Positions 16,293-25,895 of a DNA stretch of 64,000 nt are shown in pieces. The notes under the pieces were generated by a model. The model made no database searches. It saw nothing but the letters and a program-made list of their open reading frames with translations, and was not told where the DNA came from. Origin of the DNA: Lentibacter algarum (lineage in GTDB: Bacteria; Pseudomonadota; Alphaproteobacteria; Rhodobacterales; Rhodobacteraceae); the NCBI RefSeq assembly GCF_040580765.1, contig NZ_CP158687.1, positions 2,046,001 to 2,110,000 on the forward strand. The letters run 5' to 3'. The stretch's first letter is position 1. Each line of letters begins with the position of its first letter. The position numbers were made by a program, and so were the translations under genes.

Positions 16293-17081
16293 ATGATGCA
16301 AAATTTGATAAATCAGCTTCCTCGATTCCCCACCTTCGCTTTGCTGTTTCTCATTGGCTGGGGCTCCGTATCGCACTCCGATGGCCTTGATTGCAGTCGT
16401 CCTGTTGGAGATGTCGAAGCTTCTATTTGTGCGAGTAGCGAACTGTCACAGCTTGCTGCTTTGGCCGATGCGCTCGGTTCTGTTGTGGGTCTTGAGGTCC
16501 AGTATGATGCGAACAGCGTCAACGAAGATTTCGGGCTAAGTCGTGGAATTGGCCGCCTTCTATCGACACTCACGTTTTCTGAGGCTCACAATTTGTCAGG
16601 GTTGTCGCAACACTTGCCTTGGGACTTTGTGTTTGATGTTTCCAACAAGATCCTCATCCTTCGAGCTGAGAATTCCTCTTTGCAGGATGGACTGGCTGTG
16701 TTCGGCCCAAGGGCTTCAAGCGCGTCAACGCCGATATACGCTGAAATCGAAACCCTGTATGATGCCACGCGTCGTCGCTACCGCTCCGATGGGGATATCC
16801 TCGAAGTCACCACCAGCGCACGACCAGCCGAAACAGTCGAAAAATTCCGCCATCAGGATGGCTGTTGGCGACTGATTGGCACAGACACGGTTTGGGCTGG
16901 CTATATGATTGAGTTCAACGACGATCTGGCAGCCATTTCCATCAATCATCTGACAGGGCGAGCGCTATTTGATTTCAAGTCCGAAAAGGGCGTCGTGCGC
17001 AGATTTGATCCTTCGGTTCAGTGCTTGGGTGACAGTTTGAACGCCAACCAACTCAAATTCCACGCCACTGACAATCAGTAG
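16293..17081 (+). CDS. Putative secreted protein of unknown function, LprI-like N-terminal motif
   Basis: A 262-residue protein with a signal peptide (PTFALLFLIGWGSVSHS, to about residue 28) and then LDCSRPVGDVEASICASSEL, close to the LprI-type consensus of Cys residues flanking a VE-x-x-IC core. The remainder, about 205 residues with a Cys pair near the end (DGCWRLIG and SVQCLGDS), matches nothing I recognise. Base composition looks lower in G+C than flanking genes, hinting at later acquisition. Start ATG at 16293; a TTG at 16281 is in frame. Confidence 0.6.
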   Translation: MMQNLINQLPRFPTFALLFLIGWGSVSHSDGLDCSRPVGDVEASICASSELSQLAALADALGSVVGLEVQYDANSVNEDFGLSRGIGRLLSTLTFSEAHNLSGLSQHLPWDFVFDVSNKILILRAENSSLQDGLAVFGPRASSASTPIYAEIETLYDATRRRYRSDGDILEVTTSARPAETVEKFRHQDGCWRLIGTDTVWAGYMIEFNDDLAAISINHLTGRALFDFKSEKGVVRRFDPSVQCLGDSLNANQLKFHATDNQ

Positions 17082-17388
17082 TCTGAGTGTTAGACGCTAG
17101 TTCTTGAAGGCTGATTGAGCCCACAAGACTGTCATGACCACATTGTTCAAAGCGATATTTTTGCGACATAAAGACCAATAATTGAGCCTGTAAGCCTCAG
17201 GGCCGCTCTACCCCCGACCTGAGCGGGCGCGCCACCGCCTCCTGCAGCAGTGCCGCAATCACAGCGCTTTGGTCTTCACCCGCCATCATATCGTCACTCC
17301 ACAAAATCCAATTCCACCCTATTCCTTCATAAAATCGCCCCCTAACCCCACAAACTTGATTTGAAGCAAGGGGGTGCGACAATATAAT

Positions 17389-17402
17389 TTGATCTGGATC
17401 AA
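17389..17402. promoter_or_regulatory. FNR-type palindrome upstream of ctaD
   Basis: TTGATCTGGATCAA is a perfect match to the FNR-family consensus TTGAT-N4-ATCAA. It lies 128-141 bases before the ctaD ATG in a 448-base gap (17082-17529) with no other gene. Suggests oxygen-sensing control by an FnrL/FNR-type protein, or an NO-responsive relative. Nothing else I can name was seen in the rest of the gap; a short open frame at 17197-17430 on the minus strand is not convincing. Confidence 0.75.
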
Positions 17403-17529
17403 CTTCACCCGTTGCCCCAGACACACACACATTCTAAAACATATAAATGATACACCCCGTATGCGCGCAGGGATTCCCGCTGGAATCGTCTGTTCGTATG
17501 CTGAATTTTTGGACCTAAGGGAGGCACGC

Positions 17530-19200
17530 ATGGCAGACGCAGCCATTCACAGCCACGATCACGAGGACAACCGGAGCTTCTTTACGCGCTGGTTCCTCTC
17601 GACCAATCACAAAGACATTGGTCTGCTTTATCTCATCGTGTCGGCACTCGCCGGCCTGATAGCTGTTACATTCACTGTCTTCATGCGCCTCGAGCTCATG
17701 CAACCAGGTGTGCAGCACATGTGTATGGAGGGGTTCCGCTTCTTCTCCTCTGGTGATGTTTGCACACCAAACGGACACCTCTGGAACGTTCTGATCACGT
17801 ATCACGGCGTCCTGATGATGTTCTTTGTTGTTATTCCGGCGCTTTTCGGCGGCTTTGGCAACTACTTCATGCCTCTGCAAATCGGCGCGCCAGACATGGC
17901 CTTCCCACGAATGAACAACCTGTCGTTCTGGATGTATGTCGCAGGTCTCTCACTCGGTGTCGCCTCGATGCTTTCACCTGGCGGCAATGACCAACTTGGT
18001 TCAGGCGTTGGCTGGGTGCTTTACCCGCCGCTGTCAGTCAATGAAGGCGGCATGTCGATGGATCTGGCGATCTTCGCGGTTCACGTTTCGGGCGCAAGCT
18101 CGATCCTTGGCGCGATCAACATGATCACCACTTTCCTCAACATGCGCGCACCAGGCATGACACTGTTCAAAGTACCACTCTTCGCTTGGTCGATCTTCAT
18201 CACCGCGTGGCTCATCCTCCTTGCCCTGCCTGTTCTGGCTGGCGCAATCACGATGCTCCTCACGGACCGCAACTTCGGGACAACTTTCTTTGACCCAGCA
18301 GGCGGCGGCGATCCGATCCTTTACCAGCACATTCTCTGGTTCTTCGGTCACCCAGAAGTATATATCGTGGTTCTTCCAGGCTTTGGCCTCGTCTCACACA
18401 TCTTCGCGACGTTCTCGCGCAAGCCTGTGTTTGGCTACCTGCCAATGGTTTGGGCGCTCATCGCGATTGGCGCGCTCGGCTTCGTCGTCTGGGCACACCA
18501 CATGTACACTGTGGGCATGTCTCTGACTCAGCAAAGCTACTTCATGCTTGCCACCATGACGATTGCGATCCCAACAGGGATCAAGATCTTCTCATGGATC
18601 GCAACAATGTGGGGCGGCAGCCTTGAGTTCAAAACACCGATGCTCTTCGCAATCGGCTTTTTGATCCTGTTCACAATCGGTGGCGTTACAGGCATCGTGC
18701 TGTCACAGGCCGCAGTAGACCGTGCATATCACGACACCTATTATGTCGTCGCGCACTTCCACTACACCATGTCCATGGGGGCAGCCTTCACCATCTTTGC
18801 CGGTATATATTTCTATATAGGCAAGATGACAGGTCGCCAGTACCCAGAATTCTGGGGCAAGGTTCACTTCTGGATGTTCTTCATCGGCGTAAACATCACC
18901 TTCTTCCCACAGCACTTCCTGGGTCGCCAAGGTATGCCACGTCGTTACATCGACTATCCTGAAGCCTTTGCGTACTGGAACTACGTCTCTTCATGGGGTG
19001 CATTCCTGTCGTTCGCATCGTTCATCCTGTTCTTCGGTATCGTTCTTTACACACTCTTCCGCGGTGCAAAAGTAACTGAAAACAACTACTGGAACGAATA
19101 CGCCGACACGCTTGAGTGGACACTGCCTTCGCCTCCGCCCGAGCATACGTTCGAGCAGCTTCCAAAGCAGGAAGACTGGGATAAGCAGCACGCTCACTAA
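17530..19200 (+). CDS. ctaD: Cytochrome c oxidase subunit I (aa3 type)
   Basis: The catalytic subunit of the proton-pumping aa3 oxidase, 556 residues with 12 predicted helices. Ligand motifs are visible: [13 protein letters not shown] ([11 protein letters not shown]) with the low-spin heme a His, [13 protein letters not shown] with the His/Tyr cross-link of CuB, AHHMYTVG with the CuB His pair, and HFHYTMSMG with the heme a3 and heme a ligands. GGGAGG lies 6 bases before the ATG at 17530; the frame is open upstream to 17374 without support. Other subunits and assembly genes are not here. Probably under the FNR-type site upstream. Confidence 0.97.
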   Translation: MADAAIHSHDHEDNRSFFTRWFLSTNHKDIGLLYLIVSALAGLIAVTFTVFMRLELMQPGVQHMCMEGFRFFSSGDVCTPNGHLWNVLITYHGVLMMFFVVIPALFGGFGNYFMPLQIGAPDMAFPRMNNLSFWMYVAGLSLGVASMLSPGGNDQLGSGVGWVLYPPLSVNEGGMSMDLAIFAVHVSGASSILGAINMITTFLNMRAPGMTLFKVPLFAWSIFITAWLILLALPVLAGAITMLLTDRNFGTTFFDPAGGGDPILYQHILWFFGHPEVYIVVLPGFGLVSHIFATFSRKPVFGYLPMVWALIAIGALGFVVWAHHMYTVGMSLTQQSYFMLATMTIAIPTGIKIFSWIATMWGGSLEFKTPMLFAIGFLILFTIGGVTGIVLSQAAVDRAYHDTYYVVAHFHYTMSMGAAFTIFAGIYFYIGKMTGRQYPEFWGKVHFWMFFIGVNITFFPQHFLGRQGMPRRYIDYPEAFAYWNYVSSWGAFLSFASFILFFGIVLYTLFRGAKVTENNYWNEYADTLEWTLPSPPPEHTFEQLPKQEDWDKQHAH

Positions 19201-19224
19201 GAGCTTCGTGTAAAACGAAACAAG

Positions 19225-19256
19225 CGGGGCTCCGGAGCAATCTGGGGCCCCGTTTT
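19225..19256 (+). terminator. Intrinsic terminator of ctaD
   Basis: CGGGGCTCC (19225-19233) pairs with GGGGCCCCG (19244-19252, one G-U pair) and is followed by TTTT. Confidence 0.8.
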
Positions 19257-19285
19257 ATTTCTCGTCAGCAATCAGAGCGCCGCAT

Positions 19286-19855
19286 ATGCTTCTCCCGAGC
19301 CTGCCCTTTCTCGCCTGCCTTGCCGTGCCGCTCCTCGGCGCATACATGGCACAGAGAGAAGCTCCAGTGGCTCGAATCTTTCTCACGCTGGCGTCATGTC
19401 TAGGCCTCATTGGCGCACTCCTGAGCATTGCAGAAGCGCTTTTAAGCCCGAGCGTCTTTCAAAGCTGGCCTCTCGCGACAACCCTAACACGCCCCGAAGG
19501 GACAGTTGCCTCCGCGCGTCTGCTCACTGCCGTTCTGTTGTTCAATGCCGCTGTGCTCGCGCTCTGTGGCGTGCTCTTCTGGTTCCAAACCCTACTCAGA
19601 TCGACGCCCTACACAGCCTTTACGCGGTGGCTTGCCGCCCCCCTCGCCTGCGGCGCAGCAACAACTGTGCCCATGGGCTTTGCCCTAACCTATTTCATGG
19701 GCTTCTATGACTGGGCCAGCGCACGGCCCTCCGACAAAGCCTTCATCATTGCCACCTCGACAGGGTTCACCCTTGCTGGCTTTGCACTTGCCGCATTTAT
19801 TTTACAATTCGCCGCCAGCGCCCTGCGCGCCCTAACTCATCAGAGGAAAGCCTGA
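19286..19855 (+). CDS. Small integral membrane protein, unknown function
   Basis: A 189-residue hydrophobic protein with about five helices, no recognised domain, and a C-terminal basic tail ending HQRKA. Its stop and the next gene's start overlap as TGATG, so it is coupled to the DUF2244 gene. Family unknown to me. Confidence 0.6.
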   Translation: MLLPSLPFLACLAVPLLGAYMAQREAPVARIFLTLASCLGLIGALLSIAEALLSPSVFQSWPLATTLTRPEGTVASARLLTAVLLFNAAVLALCGVLFWFQTLLRSTPYTAFTRWLAAPLACGAATTVPMGFALTYFMGFYDWASARPSDKAFIIATSTGFTLAGFALAAFILQFAASALRALTHQRKA

Positions 19856-20340
19856 TGCCTTATCATTGGACAGAAACCAAAGACAGCCAGACCCTCACTC
19901 TCTGGCCCCATCGCAGCCTGCCCATCCGCGGCTTTGTCGGCGTCTTCGGCGGCATTTTCATTCTGGCCATGCTACCCCTCTTCGGCCTGATCGGAACATC
20001 GCTTCTCTGGGGCATGCTCCCCTTTGTGCTGATCACGCTCACAGGGCTCTACTTTGCCTTTATGCACACCTATCGCACAGGCGATGCCCGTGAGGTCTTG
20101 GTCATTGGGTCAGAGGAGACGACGCTCAGACATACGCCACACAAAGGCCCTGCGCTTGACTGGAGCTGCAACACCTACTGGACGCGCGCCCATATTTACC
20201 CGCGCGGAGGGCCGGTGCCACATTACATCACGCTCAAGGGCAACGGGCGCGAGGCCGAGCTTGGCAGGTTTCTGTCTGAAGATGAGCGCAAAGCACTTAT
20301 CGGCGAGCTGTCAGATGCCTTAAAGGCGGCTCAACGCTAA
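19855..20340 (+). CDS. DUF2244 family membrane protein
   Basis: A 161-residue protein. Two membrane helices near residues 28-70 are followed by a cytoplasmic domain (REVLVIGSEETTLRHTPHKG, then a Trp-rich ALDWSCNTYWTRAHIY). The layout and the Trp/Tyr segment fit DUF2244, often found near respiratory genes in alphaproteobacteria. Function unknown. Translationally coupled to the preceding gene; its 3' end overlaps the convergent DUF4864 gene by 4 bases. Confidence 0.75.
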   Translation: MPYHWTETKDSQTLTLWPHRSLPIRGFVGVFGGIFILAMLPLFGLIGTSLLWGMLPFVLITLTGLYFAFMHTYRTGDAREVLVIGSEETTLRHTPHKGPALDWSCNTYWTRAHIYPRGGPVPHYITLKGNGREAELGRFLSEDERKALIGELSDALKAAQR

Positions 20341-20741
20341 GCAGAAACTTCGGGAAGATCGAGCATCTGCACTGCATCAATCCGCCAAGTCCCGTCAGTC
20401 TGTATCATTCGGTAGTCCAGCAAGAAGCGGGCACCCTTGGTATCTTTCACCAATAACTTCTGCCAAAGCTGGCCCGCAATCTGGCGCGCCTCCAAATAGC
20501 GCACATCACTGGGCCGCCAAACCATAGGATAGCCCTGCTTCACCATCGCCCCAAAGTTTTCAGGCGTGCGAAATACATTCTGGATCGTCGGACTGGCATA
20601 GCTGAAGGCGCGCACAAAATCATCGGCTTGAAAGGCCTCAATCTGCGACGCAATCACAGCCTGATGCGCACTGTCCTGTGCTGCGGCAGGCCGCACCCAA
20701 AGCGCCAATCCCATCGCCAAAATAAGCAAGATCTGTTTCAT
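20337..20741 (-). CDS. DUF4864-type secreted protein
   Basis: A 134-residue protein with a signal peptide (KQILLILAMGLALWVRPAAA, to about residue 21). The mature part has the pattern IASQIEAFQADDFVRAFSYASPTIQNVF and VWRPSDVRYLEA seen in DUF4864 proteins, which probably take an NTF2-like fold. The frame is open to 20780 but the signal peptide fixes the start. No function is known. Confidence 0.75.
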   Translation of the reverse strand: MKQILLILAMGLALWVRPAAAQDSAHQAVIASQIEAFQADDFVRAFSYASPTIQNVFRTPENFGAMVKQGYPMVWRPSDVRYLEARQIAGQLWQKLLVKDTKGARFLLDYRMIQTDGTWRIDAVQMLDLPEVSA

Positions 20742-20792
20742 ATCGCGTTTCCTCCTAAAAGGAATACGCCCAGTCCGCAAAAACGGATCACT

Positions 20793-20826
20793 GCAGGCCC
20801 ACGCCGCTCAGGGCGCGCGGGCCTGC
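20793..20826 (-). terminator. Hairpin downstream of lysyl-tRNA synthetase gene
   Basis: GCAGGCCC (20793-20800) pairs with GGGCCTGC (20819-20826), 41 bases past the lysS stop. On the minus strand a TTTTTG stretch follows some 12 bases further. Possible terminator. Confidence 0.4.
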
Positions 20827-20866
20827 CAGCCTTTGCATGACCCGAAACCGAGTCAGATCATAGACT

Positions 20867-22510
20867 TCAGCCGAGCTCGCCCTTAAGGCCCTGTTCGATC
20901 AGCACGATGGTTTCATCAACACCATACAGCGCAATAAAGCTGCCAAAGCGTGGACCTTGGCTCGCTCCCATCAAGACCTCATAGATCGCAGCAAACCAAT
21001 CACGAAGGTTTTCAAAGCCGTGGTTCTTGCCAACTGCAAAGACAATGCTCTGCAAGTCTTCGCCATCTGCCATGTTCAGCGCGGCCACAGGCTCATCCTT
21101 GCCCATCGCTTTGTTCTTGGCCTCGATCATGCCGCGCGCCAGCTCGGCATCTTTCAACGCCGCAACCAGATCCTCAAGCGCTGCCCGCTCCTGATCCGTC
21201 GGTGCACGGAAGACACGCGTTGGTTTCACAAAATCATTGAAGTAGCGCACAGCATAACCCGCCGCCGCGTCGAGCTGCGGGTTGGCCTCTGCACTCGCCT
21301 CTGGCGCGTAACGTTTGATAAAGCCCCAAAGGCCCTCTTTGTCTTCTGAGGCCGCCACGCTTGCAAGGTTGAGCAACATCGAGAACGGCACAACCATATC
21401 GGACTTGGGAACATCGCCGCCGTGAATATGATAAACAGGGTTGTTGAGCCGTGCGGCCTCATCCTGCCCCTCATAGGCCCGCAACTGCTGGTGGTACTCG
21501 TCCACCGCCTTTGGGATCACATCAAAATGCATCCGTTTGGCTGTCTGCGGCTTCAGATACATGAAATATCCAAGGCTTTCTGTGCTCGCATAGGTGAGCC
21601 ATTCATCAATAGAAACGCCATTGCCCGAAGACTTGGAGATTTTCTGGCCGTTCTCGTCCAAAAACAGCTCATAAGTGAAGTGCTCAGGGGCGCGCTCGCC
21701 CAGAATGCGGCAGATGCTGTCATAGATCGGGGTATTGGTGCTGTGGTCTTTGCCATACATCTCAAAGTCCACACCCAAGGCCGCCCAGCGCGCGCCAAAG
21801 TCTGGCTTCCACTGCAGCTTCACGTTCCCGCCCGTCACAGGCAGGGTCATTTCTTCGCCCTCTTCCGTGTCAAAAGTGATCGTGCCCTCTTTGGCATTCA
21901 CGTCTTTCATCGGCACATACATGACCCGCCCTGTCTCGGGGTGGATCGGCAGGAAAATCGAATAGGTCTTGCGGCGCTCTTCACGCAAAGACTTGAGCAT
22001 CACAGCCATGATCTCGTCATACTTCTCGGCTGCACGCAGCAATATCTCGTCAAACTGACCAGAGGCATAAAATTCGGTCGCCGAGATAAACTCATACTCA
22101 AACCCGAAGGTATCAAGGAAGCGGCGCAGCATCGCGTTGTTATGCGCACCAAAGCTGTCAAATTTTTCAAACGGATCAGGGACGCTCGTGAGCGGCTTTT
22201 GCAAATGCTCCGCCAGCGCTTCTGGGTTTGGGACGTTGCCAGGCACTTTGCGCATCCCGTCAAGATCGTCAGAAAAACAGACAAGCTTGCTCGGCAGATC
22301 GCTGATCACACTAAAGGCATGGCGGATCATGCTCGTGCGTGCCACTTCGCCAAAGGTTCCAATGTGAGGCAAGCCTGAAGGGCCATAACCTGTCTCAAAC
22401 AGAACAAAGCCCTTCTTTGGCGGCTGCTTTTCATAACGCTTCAAAACGCGGCGCGCTTCCACAAAGGGCCAAGCTTTCGAGTTCATCGCAGCGTCACGCA
22501 GTGCCGACAT
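20867..22510 (-). CDS. lysS: Lysyl-tRNA synthetase, class I
   Basis: Charges tRNA-Lys. The 547 residues belong to the class I (archaeal-type) LysRS, not the usual class II enzyme: HIGT (HIGH-like, 49-52), the KISKS signature within [12 protein letters not shown] near residue 295, and an N-terminal Rossmann fold. Class I LysRS in place of class II is known in alphaproteobacteria. The ATG at 22510 with GGAGAAG upstream is preferred over the in-frame ATG at 22525. Divergent from the TerB-like gene. Confidence 0.94.
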   Translation of the reverse strand: MSALRDAAMNSKAWPFVEARRVLKRYEKQPPKKGFVLFETGYGPSGLPHIGTFGEVARTSMIRHAFSVISDLPSKLVCFSDDLDGMRKVPGNVPNPEALAEHLQKPLTSVPDPFEKFDSFGAHNNAMLRRFLDTFGFEYEFISATEFYASGQFDEILLRAAEKYDEIMAVMLKSLREERRKTYSIFLPIHPETGRVMYVPMKDVNAKEGTITFDTEEGEEMTLPVTGGNVKLQWKPDFGARWAALGVDFEMYGKDHSTNTPIYDSICRILGERAPEHFTYELFLDENGQKISKSSGNGVSIDEWLTYASTESLGYFMYLKPQTAKRMHFDVIPKAVDEYHQQLRAYEGQDEAARLNNPVYHIHGGDVPKSDMVVPFSMLLNLASVAASEDKEGLWGFIKRYAPEASAEANPQLDAAAGYAVRYFNDFVKPTRVFRAPTDQERAALEDLVAALKDAELARGMIEAKNKAMGKDEPVAALNMADGEDLQSIVFAVGKNHGFENLRDWFAAIYEVLMGASQGPRFGSFIALYGVDETIVLIEQGLKGELG

Positions 22511-22632
22511 AGTATTCTTCTCCATTAAGACCCATCTACACAATGCAGAGGCCAAACTTCATGCTTCCTATTGGCAAGCGCGCCATTGGTCAATATTCTG
22601 CACTGCAACAAAGCCCTTAAGGAGCGCCCGAA

Positions 22633-23058
22633 ATGCAAGATTCATCGCCGCACCCCATGTCACCCCAAGACTGCCTCGTCGCGGTCATGATTGCCGTTTC
22701 AGCCTCCGATGAAGATATTCGCACAGCCGAGCTCATCAAAATCGAAAACGCGGTCAATATGCTGCCCGTCTTTGCCGCCTATGACATCGACCGCATGAAC
22801 CGCACCGCACAAGTGGTGTTTGATCTTTTCGCTCAAGAAGACGGCCTTGATGCCCTCTTCGGGCTTGTCCGCGACAATCTCCCCGAAGCACTCTATGAGA
22901 CAGCCTATGCGCTCGCCTGCGATGTCGCCGCCGCAGACGGAACGTTGGCCGAGACAGAGCTGCGCTTGCTTGAAGAAATCCGCTACGAGCTCTCGCTTGA
23001 TCGTCTCCACGCCGCCGCCATCGAGCGCGGCGCCCGCGCGCGCCACATCACGCTCTAA
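22633..23058 (+). CDS. TerB-like tellurite resistance domain protein
   Basis: A 141-residue soluble all-helical protein. The pattern CLVAVMIAVSASDEDIRTAEL, then CDVAAADGTLAETELRLLEEI, matches TerB-family repeats, whose acidic ADG-x-L-x-x-E segments can bind metal. No ter operon is nearby, so tellurite resistance itself is not implied. AGGAG precedes the ATG. Confidence 0.75.
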   Translation: MQDSSPHPMSPQDCLVAVMIAVSASDEDIRTAELIKIENAVNMLPVFAAYDIDRMNRTAQVVFDLFAQEDGLDALFGLVRDNLPEALYETAYALACDVAAADGTLAETELRLLEEIRYELSLDRLHAAAIERGARARHITL

Positions 23059-23136
23059 GCCTTTGGGCATAGCCCCATTGCCACACGGCCAATTCTCCGC
23101 AAAACTGGGTTATGCAAGAATCCTTGGGGGATATTT

Positions 23137-23550
23137 ATGCGGTCTGTGTTTTATGCGGTGTTCTTTTTACTGTGCGCCACTCTGACCCAAGCGGGTGTTG
23201 TCGCCAAAGTCGATGTCTCAGAACAAAAGATGCGGGTCTACTCAAACGGCAAGCACCTTTACACATGGAGCGTATCGACAGCCCGCAAAGGCAAATGGAC
23301 GCCACGCGGCACTTGGTCTGCAAAACACCTCTCGCGCCATCACAAATCAAGCCTCTACAATAACGCACCGATGCCCTACTCGATCTTTTACAGCGGCAAT
23401 TTCGCAATTCACGGGACAAACAATATCTCCCGCCTTGGCAGCCCCGCTTCCGCGGGCTGCGTGCGCCTTCACCCAGAGCACGCCGCCGTCCTCTTCAACA
23501 TGACGCGCAATGTCGGGCTCAAAAATATGAAAGTTGTGATCCGCGACTGA
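23137..23550 (+). CDS. L,D-transpeptidase (YkuD domain)
   Basis: A 137-residue secreted enzyme with a signal peptide (FYAVFFLLCATLTQA, cleaved about residue 19) and one YkuD domain. The active-site signature HGTNNISRLGSPASAGCVRL carries the catalytic His and Cys. Such enzymes form 3-3 cross-links in peptidoglycan or attach lipoproteins to it. Small size suggests a catalytic domain with no LysM or binding domain. Its ATG directly follows a GGGGGATATTT stretch, one of the GGATATTT motifs described under findings. Confidence 0.88.
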   Translation: MRSVFYAVFFLLCATLTQAGVVAKVDVSEQKMRVYSNGKHLYTWSVSTARKGKWTPRGTWSAKHLSRHHKSSLYNNAPMPYSIFYSGNFAIHGTNNISRLGSPASAGCVRLHPEHAAVLFNMTRNVGLKNMKVVIRD

Positions 23551-23559
23551 GCCGCGCTA

Positions 23560-25074
23560 CTAGCTCGCGTAGAGCGTACCCCAACGCTCGATCAGGTCTT
23601 GCTGCAAACCTTTCGCGCGCTTGTTCCAGCTGCGTGCGCCCTGTGGACTCTCCCTCTCACTGCGCTTGATGCGCGCGCGCCTGTCGGTGTCAGCTGCAAA
23701 AATAGCAAAGGTCATGACGGTGCCGTCCGCCCCCTTGGCATAGCCTGCCAAAGCGCTGACAAAATTAAGCGTGCCCGTCTTGGCGTGGACATCAATCGGA
23801 TGATCTTTTTTCACGCGCCCTTTTGCATCGCGCAAGGCGATCGGCTTCAGGATCGGCGCAATTTCAGAACGCGCTGCCACCAGCGCTTTGGCCATATCTT
23901 CCGCCGTGGCGCGAGAGTCCTCGCCAAGTCCAGAGTGGTCGACAAAACGGCTGCCGCCCATCCCTAGCGTAGCCCCAGCCCAACGGCTCATTTCGCCAGC
24001 GCTTGCTTTCAGGCTCACGGGCCGCCCACTGCGCGCCGCTGTCGCCGCAAGCCCGACCATCTCGGTCATCATGTTGTTGGAATACTTAAGAAAATCCTGA
24101 CAAATACTTCGCAGCTCAGCGCTCTGCTGGCGCAGAAGCACACGTTCACCGCCCCGCGCCGCGCCCTTTTGCGGCTGTGGCAGACTGACGCCTTGCGCCC
24201 GCGCCAGCTCACGCAAGACTTCACCCGCGTACAGCTCTGGCTGGCGAACAGGAAGCCAACGTGCCCCCCCCTTGCCAAGAGCCTGCGCCGAAACGCTCCA
24301 GTGGTCCTCTTGGCCTTTGCTTGCATAAGTATAGACAGGCGCATCGCGGCTCGCGATCTTCATCTTCGCAAAGCGCACATTGGGGCGGTAACGATCGGAG
24401 CGCGCATCCATCGTGGTGCTCCACTTCCCGCCTGCACGCTTCCACTCAAAATGAACACGGTTAAAGTTGAGCGCGATCCCCGAAATCGCGGGGTTATAGC
24501 CTACATGCTCTGGCTGGTCGCGGTCGATCTCGTTGAGACTGGGCAGCGCCGTGCCATCAACAATAAACTTGCCTTTGACCTCGCGCAGCCCTGCCGCTTT
24601 GAGCGCGCCGGCAAGCTCTGCCATCCGATCTGTGTCCAGCGTCGGGTCGCCCCCCCCCTTCAAGATAAGATCGCCCTGCAAAACGCCGCTGCTGATCGTC
24701 CCCGAAAGGCGCAGCTCCGTGTAAAAACGATGCCCCGCGCCCAATGTCGCCAACGCATAGAGCGCCGTCACCGCCTTGGTCACACTCGCAGGCGGCAGCC
24801 CCGTGCGCCCATTTCCACTCTCCAGCACAAGCCCCGTCTTGGCATCTGCCACCGCAAACCCGACTTTTCCGCCAAGCTCGGCCCGCGCAATCAGCGCCTG
24901 CGCACTGGCAACCTTAGGCTGCGTTGGTCCGGCTGTCGAAGGTGCTGTGGTGGCGCCTGCACTCCCATGAGCGGGGCGTCCCTGTGGGCGCAACGAGCGC
25001 TCAGGCGCACGCGCGCAAGCAGTGGTGGCAAGGGCCGAGAAACCCGCCGTGAGAAAAAACCGTTTGGAAATCAT
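23560..25074 (-). CDS. dacB: D-alanyl-D-alanine carboxypeptidase/endopeptidase (PBP4 type)
   Basis: A periplasmic penicillin-binding protein of about 504 residues. The active-site Ser-x-x-Lys is PPASVTKAVTAL, the second motif is YSNNMMTE (Ser-x-Asn), and the third is HAKTGTLNF (KTG). The long insert between the first and second motifs is typical of the PBP4/DacB class. The N-terminus (KRFFLTAGFSALATTACARAP) is a signal peptide and could be a lipoprotein signal. In-frame ATGs lie at 25083, 25080 and 25074; I take the last. Follows nadD by 39 bases with no gap for a promoter, so nadD-dacB is a likely operon. Confidence 0.9.
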   Translation of the reverse strand: MISKRFFLTAGFSALATTACARAPERSLRPQGRPAHGSAGATTAPSTAGPTQPKVASAQALIARAELGGKVGFAVADAKTGLVLESGNGRTGLPPASVTKAVTALYALATLGAGHRFYTELRLSGTISSGVLQGDLILKGGGDPTLDTDRMAELAGALKAAGLREVKGKFIVDGTALPSLNEIDRDQPEHVGYNPAISGIALNFNRVHFEWKRAGGKWSTTMDARSDRYRPNVRFAKMKIASRDAPVYTYASKGQEDHWSVSAQALGKGGARWLPVRQPELYAGEVLRELARAQGVSLPQPQKGAARGGERVLLRQQSAELRSICQDFLKYSNNMMTEMVGLAATAARSGRPVSLKASAGEMSRWAGATLGMGGSRFVDHSGLGEDSRATAEDMAKALVAARSEIAPILKPIALRDAKGRVKKDHPIDVHAKTGTLNFVSALAGYAKGADGTVMTFAIFAADTDRRARIKRSERESPQGARSWNKRAKGLQQDLIERWGTLYAS

Positions 25075-25122
25075 ACGCATCATGGAGCAAACATAAGCTC
25101 AAATTCAGGAGGCAAACAAGCG

Positions 25123-25719
25123 CTACCAAGCGCCTCTCGCGCGAATGTCACTTGAGGAGATGTCACGCATCGGCACGTTCACAAAACACCACGCTGGCGC
25201 CACGCTCTGACCAAGCGCATGGCTCTCACGGCTTTGCAGTCGAAAGCGGCGGTAAATGTCCGCCGCGGTTGCACCGCGCGCCCGCAAGCGCTCCTCGGGC
25301 CGCGCCAGTACACCAACAGGCACATGCTCCATGATCCAGCGCCAGTCGCGCCACTGATCAAATTGTGCCAGATTGTCAGCGCCCATCAGCCAGACAAACC
25401 GCACCTTGGGATACACGGCCATGAGCGCCCGCAGAGTCTCAGCAGTGTAGCGCGTGCCCGCTCGTTGCTCGAAATCGCTTATTTTCACACGCGGATGCTG
25501 CATCACATCCCGCGCCCGCGCCATCCGCTCAGCCATTGGCGCTGGCCCTTCTGCCTTCAAAGGATTGCCTGGCGAAACCAGCCACCAGACCTCATCCAGC
25601 CCAAATCGCTTGAGCGCCTCGCGCGTGATGTGCACATGGCCCTTGTGCGCAGGGTCAAACGAGCCGCCCAGCAGCCCGATCACCCGCCCGTCTGGCACAT
25701 ATGGCAAACCCTGTTTCAT
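25123..25719 (-). CDS. nadD: Nicotinate-nucleotide adenylyltransferase
   Basis: Makes deamido-NAD from nicotinate mononucleotide and ATP. The 198 residues show [17 protein letters not shown], the adenylyltransferase motif with the H-x-[12 protein letters not shown] and the C-terminal [10 protein letters not shown] motif for ATP. Start chosen at [10 protein letters not shown] (25719), which gives a normal family length; the ATG at 25761 is the alternative. The cell uses the product with NadE (43.0-44.7 kb). A GGATATTT-type motif on the same strand lies at 25768-25792. Confidence 0.92.
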   Translation of the reverse strand: MKQGLPYVPDGRVIGLLGGSFDPAHKGHVHITREALKRFGLDEVWWLVSPGNPLKAEGPAPMAERMARARDVMQHPRVKISDFEQRAGTRYTAETLRALMAVYPKVRFVWLMGADNLAQFDQWRDWRWIMEHVPVGVLARPEERLRARGATAADIYRRFRLQSRESHALGQSVAPAWCFVNVPMRDISSSDIRARGAW

Positions 25720-25767
25720 CCGCCTGTTCTGGCCAGCCCGCGCACCTAAGTCAACTCGCATGGGGCG

Positions 25768-25792
25768 CTCTTTCTTTTTTGTCCAAATATCC
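25768..25792 (-). repeat. GGATATTT/GAAAGA motif, copy upstream of nadD
   Basis: On the minus strand GGATATTTGGAC is followed by AAAAAAGAAAGAG. It lies 7 bases before the alternative nadD ATG at 25761 and 49 bases before the chosen one. See the matching motifs at 37099-37120 and 42537-42560. Confidence 0.5.
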
Positions 25793-25895
25793 CTCCGACA
25801 CAGGCCACACAGCCCAAAACTAGCGGATTGCCCCTGCGCCCGCCAAAGGCTATCACCCCCCTGACACATCCCATTCAGCTCAAGAGGGTTCCCAC

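Noticed and set aside
17197..17430. 77-codon minus-strand frame between the unknown secreted gene and ctaD
   Set aside because: No ribosome site, no family resemblance, and it overlaps the FNR box.
21422..22378. 318-codon frame antisense to lysyl-tRNA synthetase
   Set aside because: The sense frame is a complete family protein; the antisense translation has no motif.
24169..25155. 328-codon frame antisense to dacB
   Set aside because: Shadow; Arg/Cys-rich translation with no domain.
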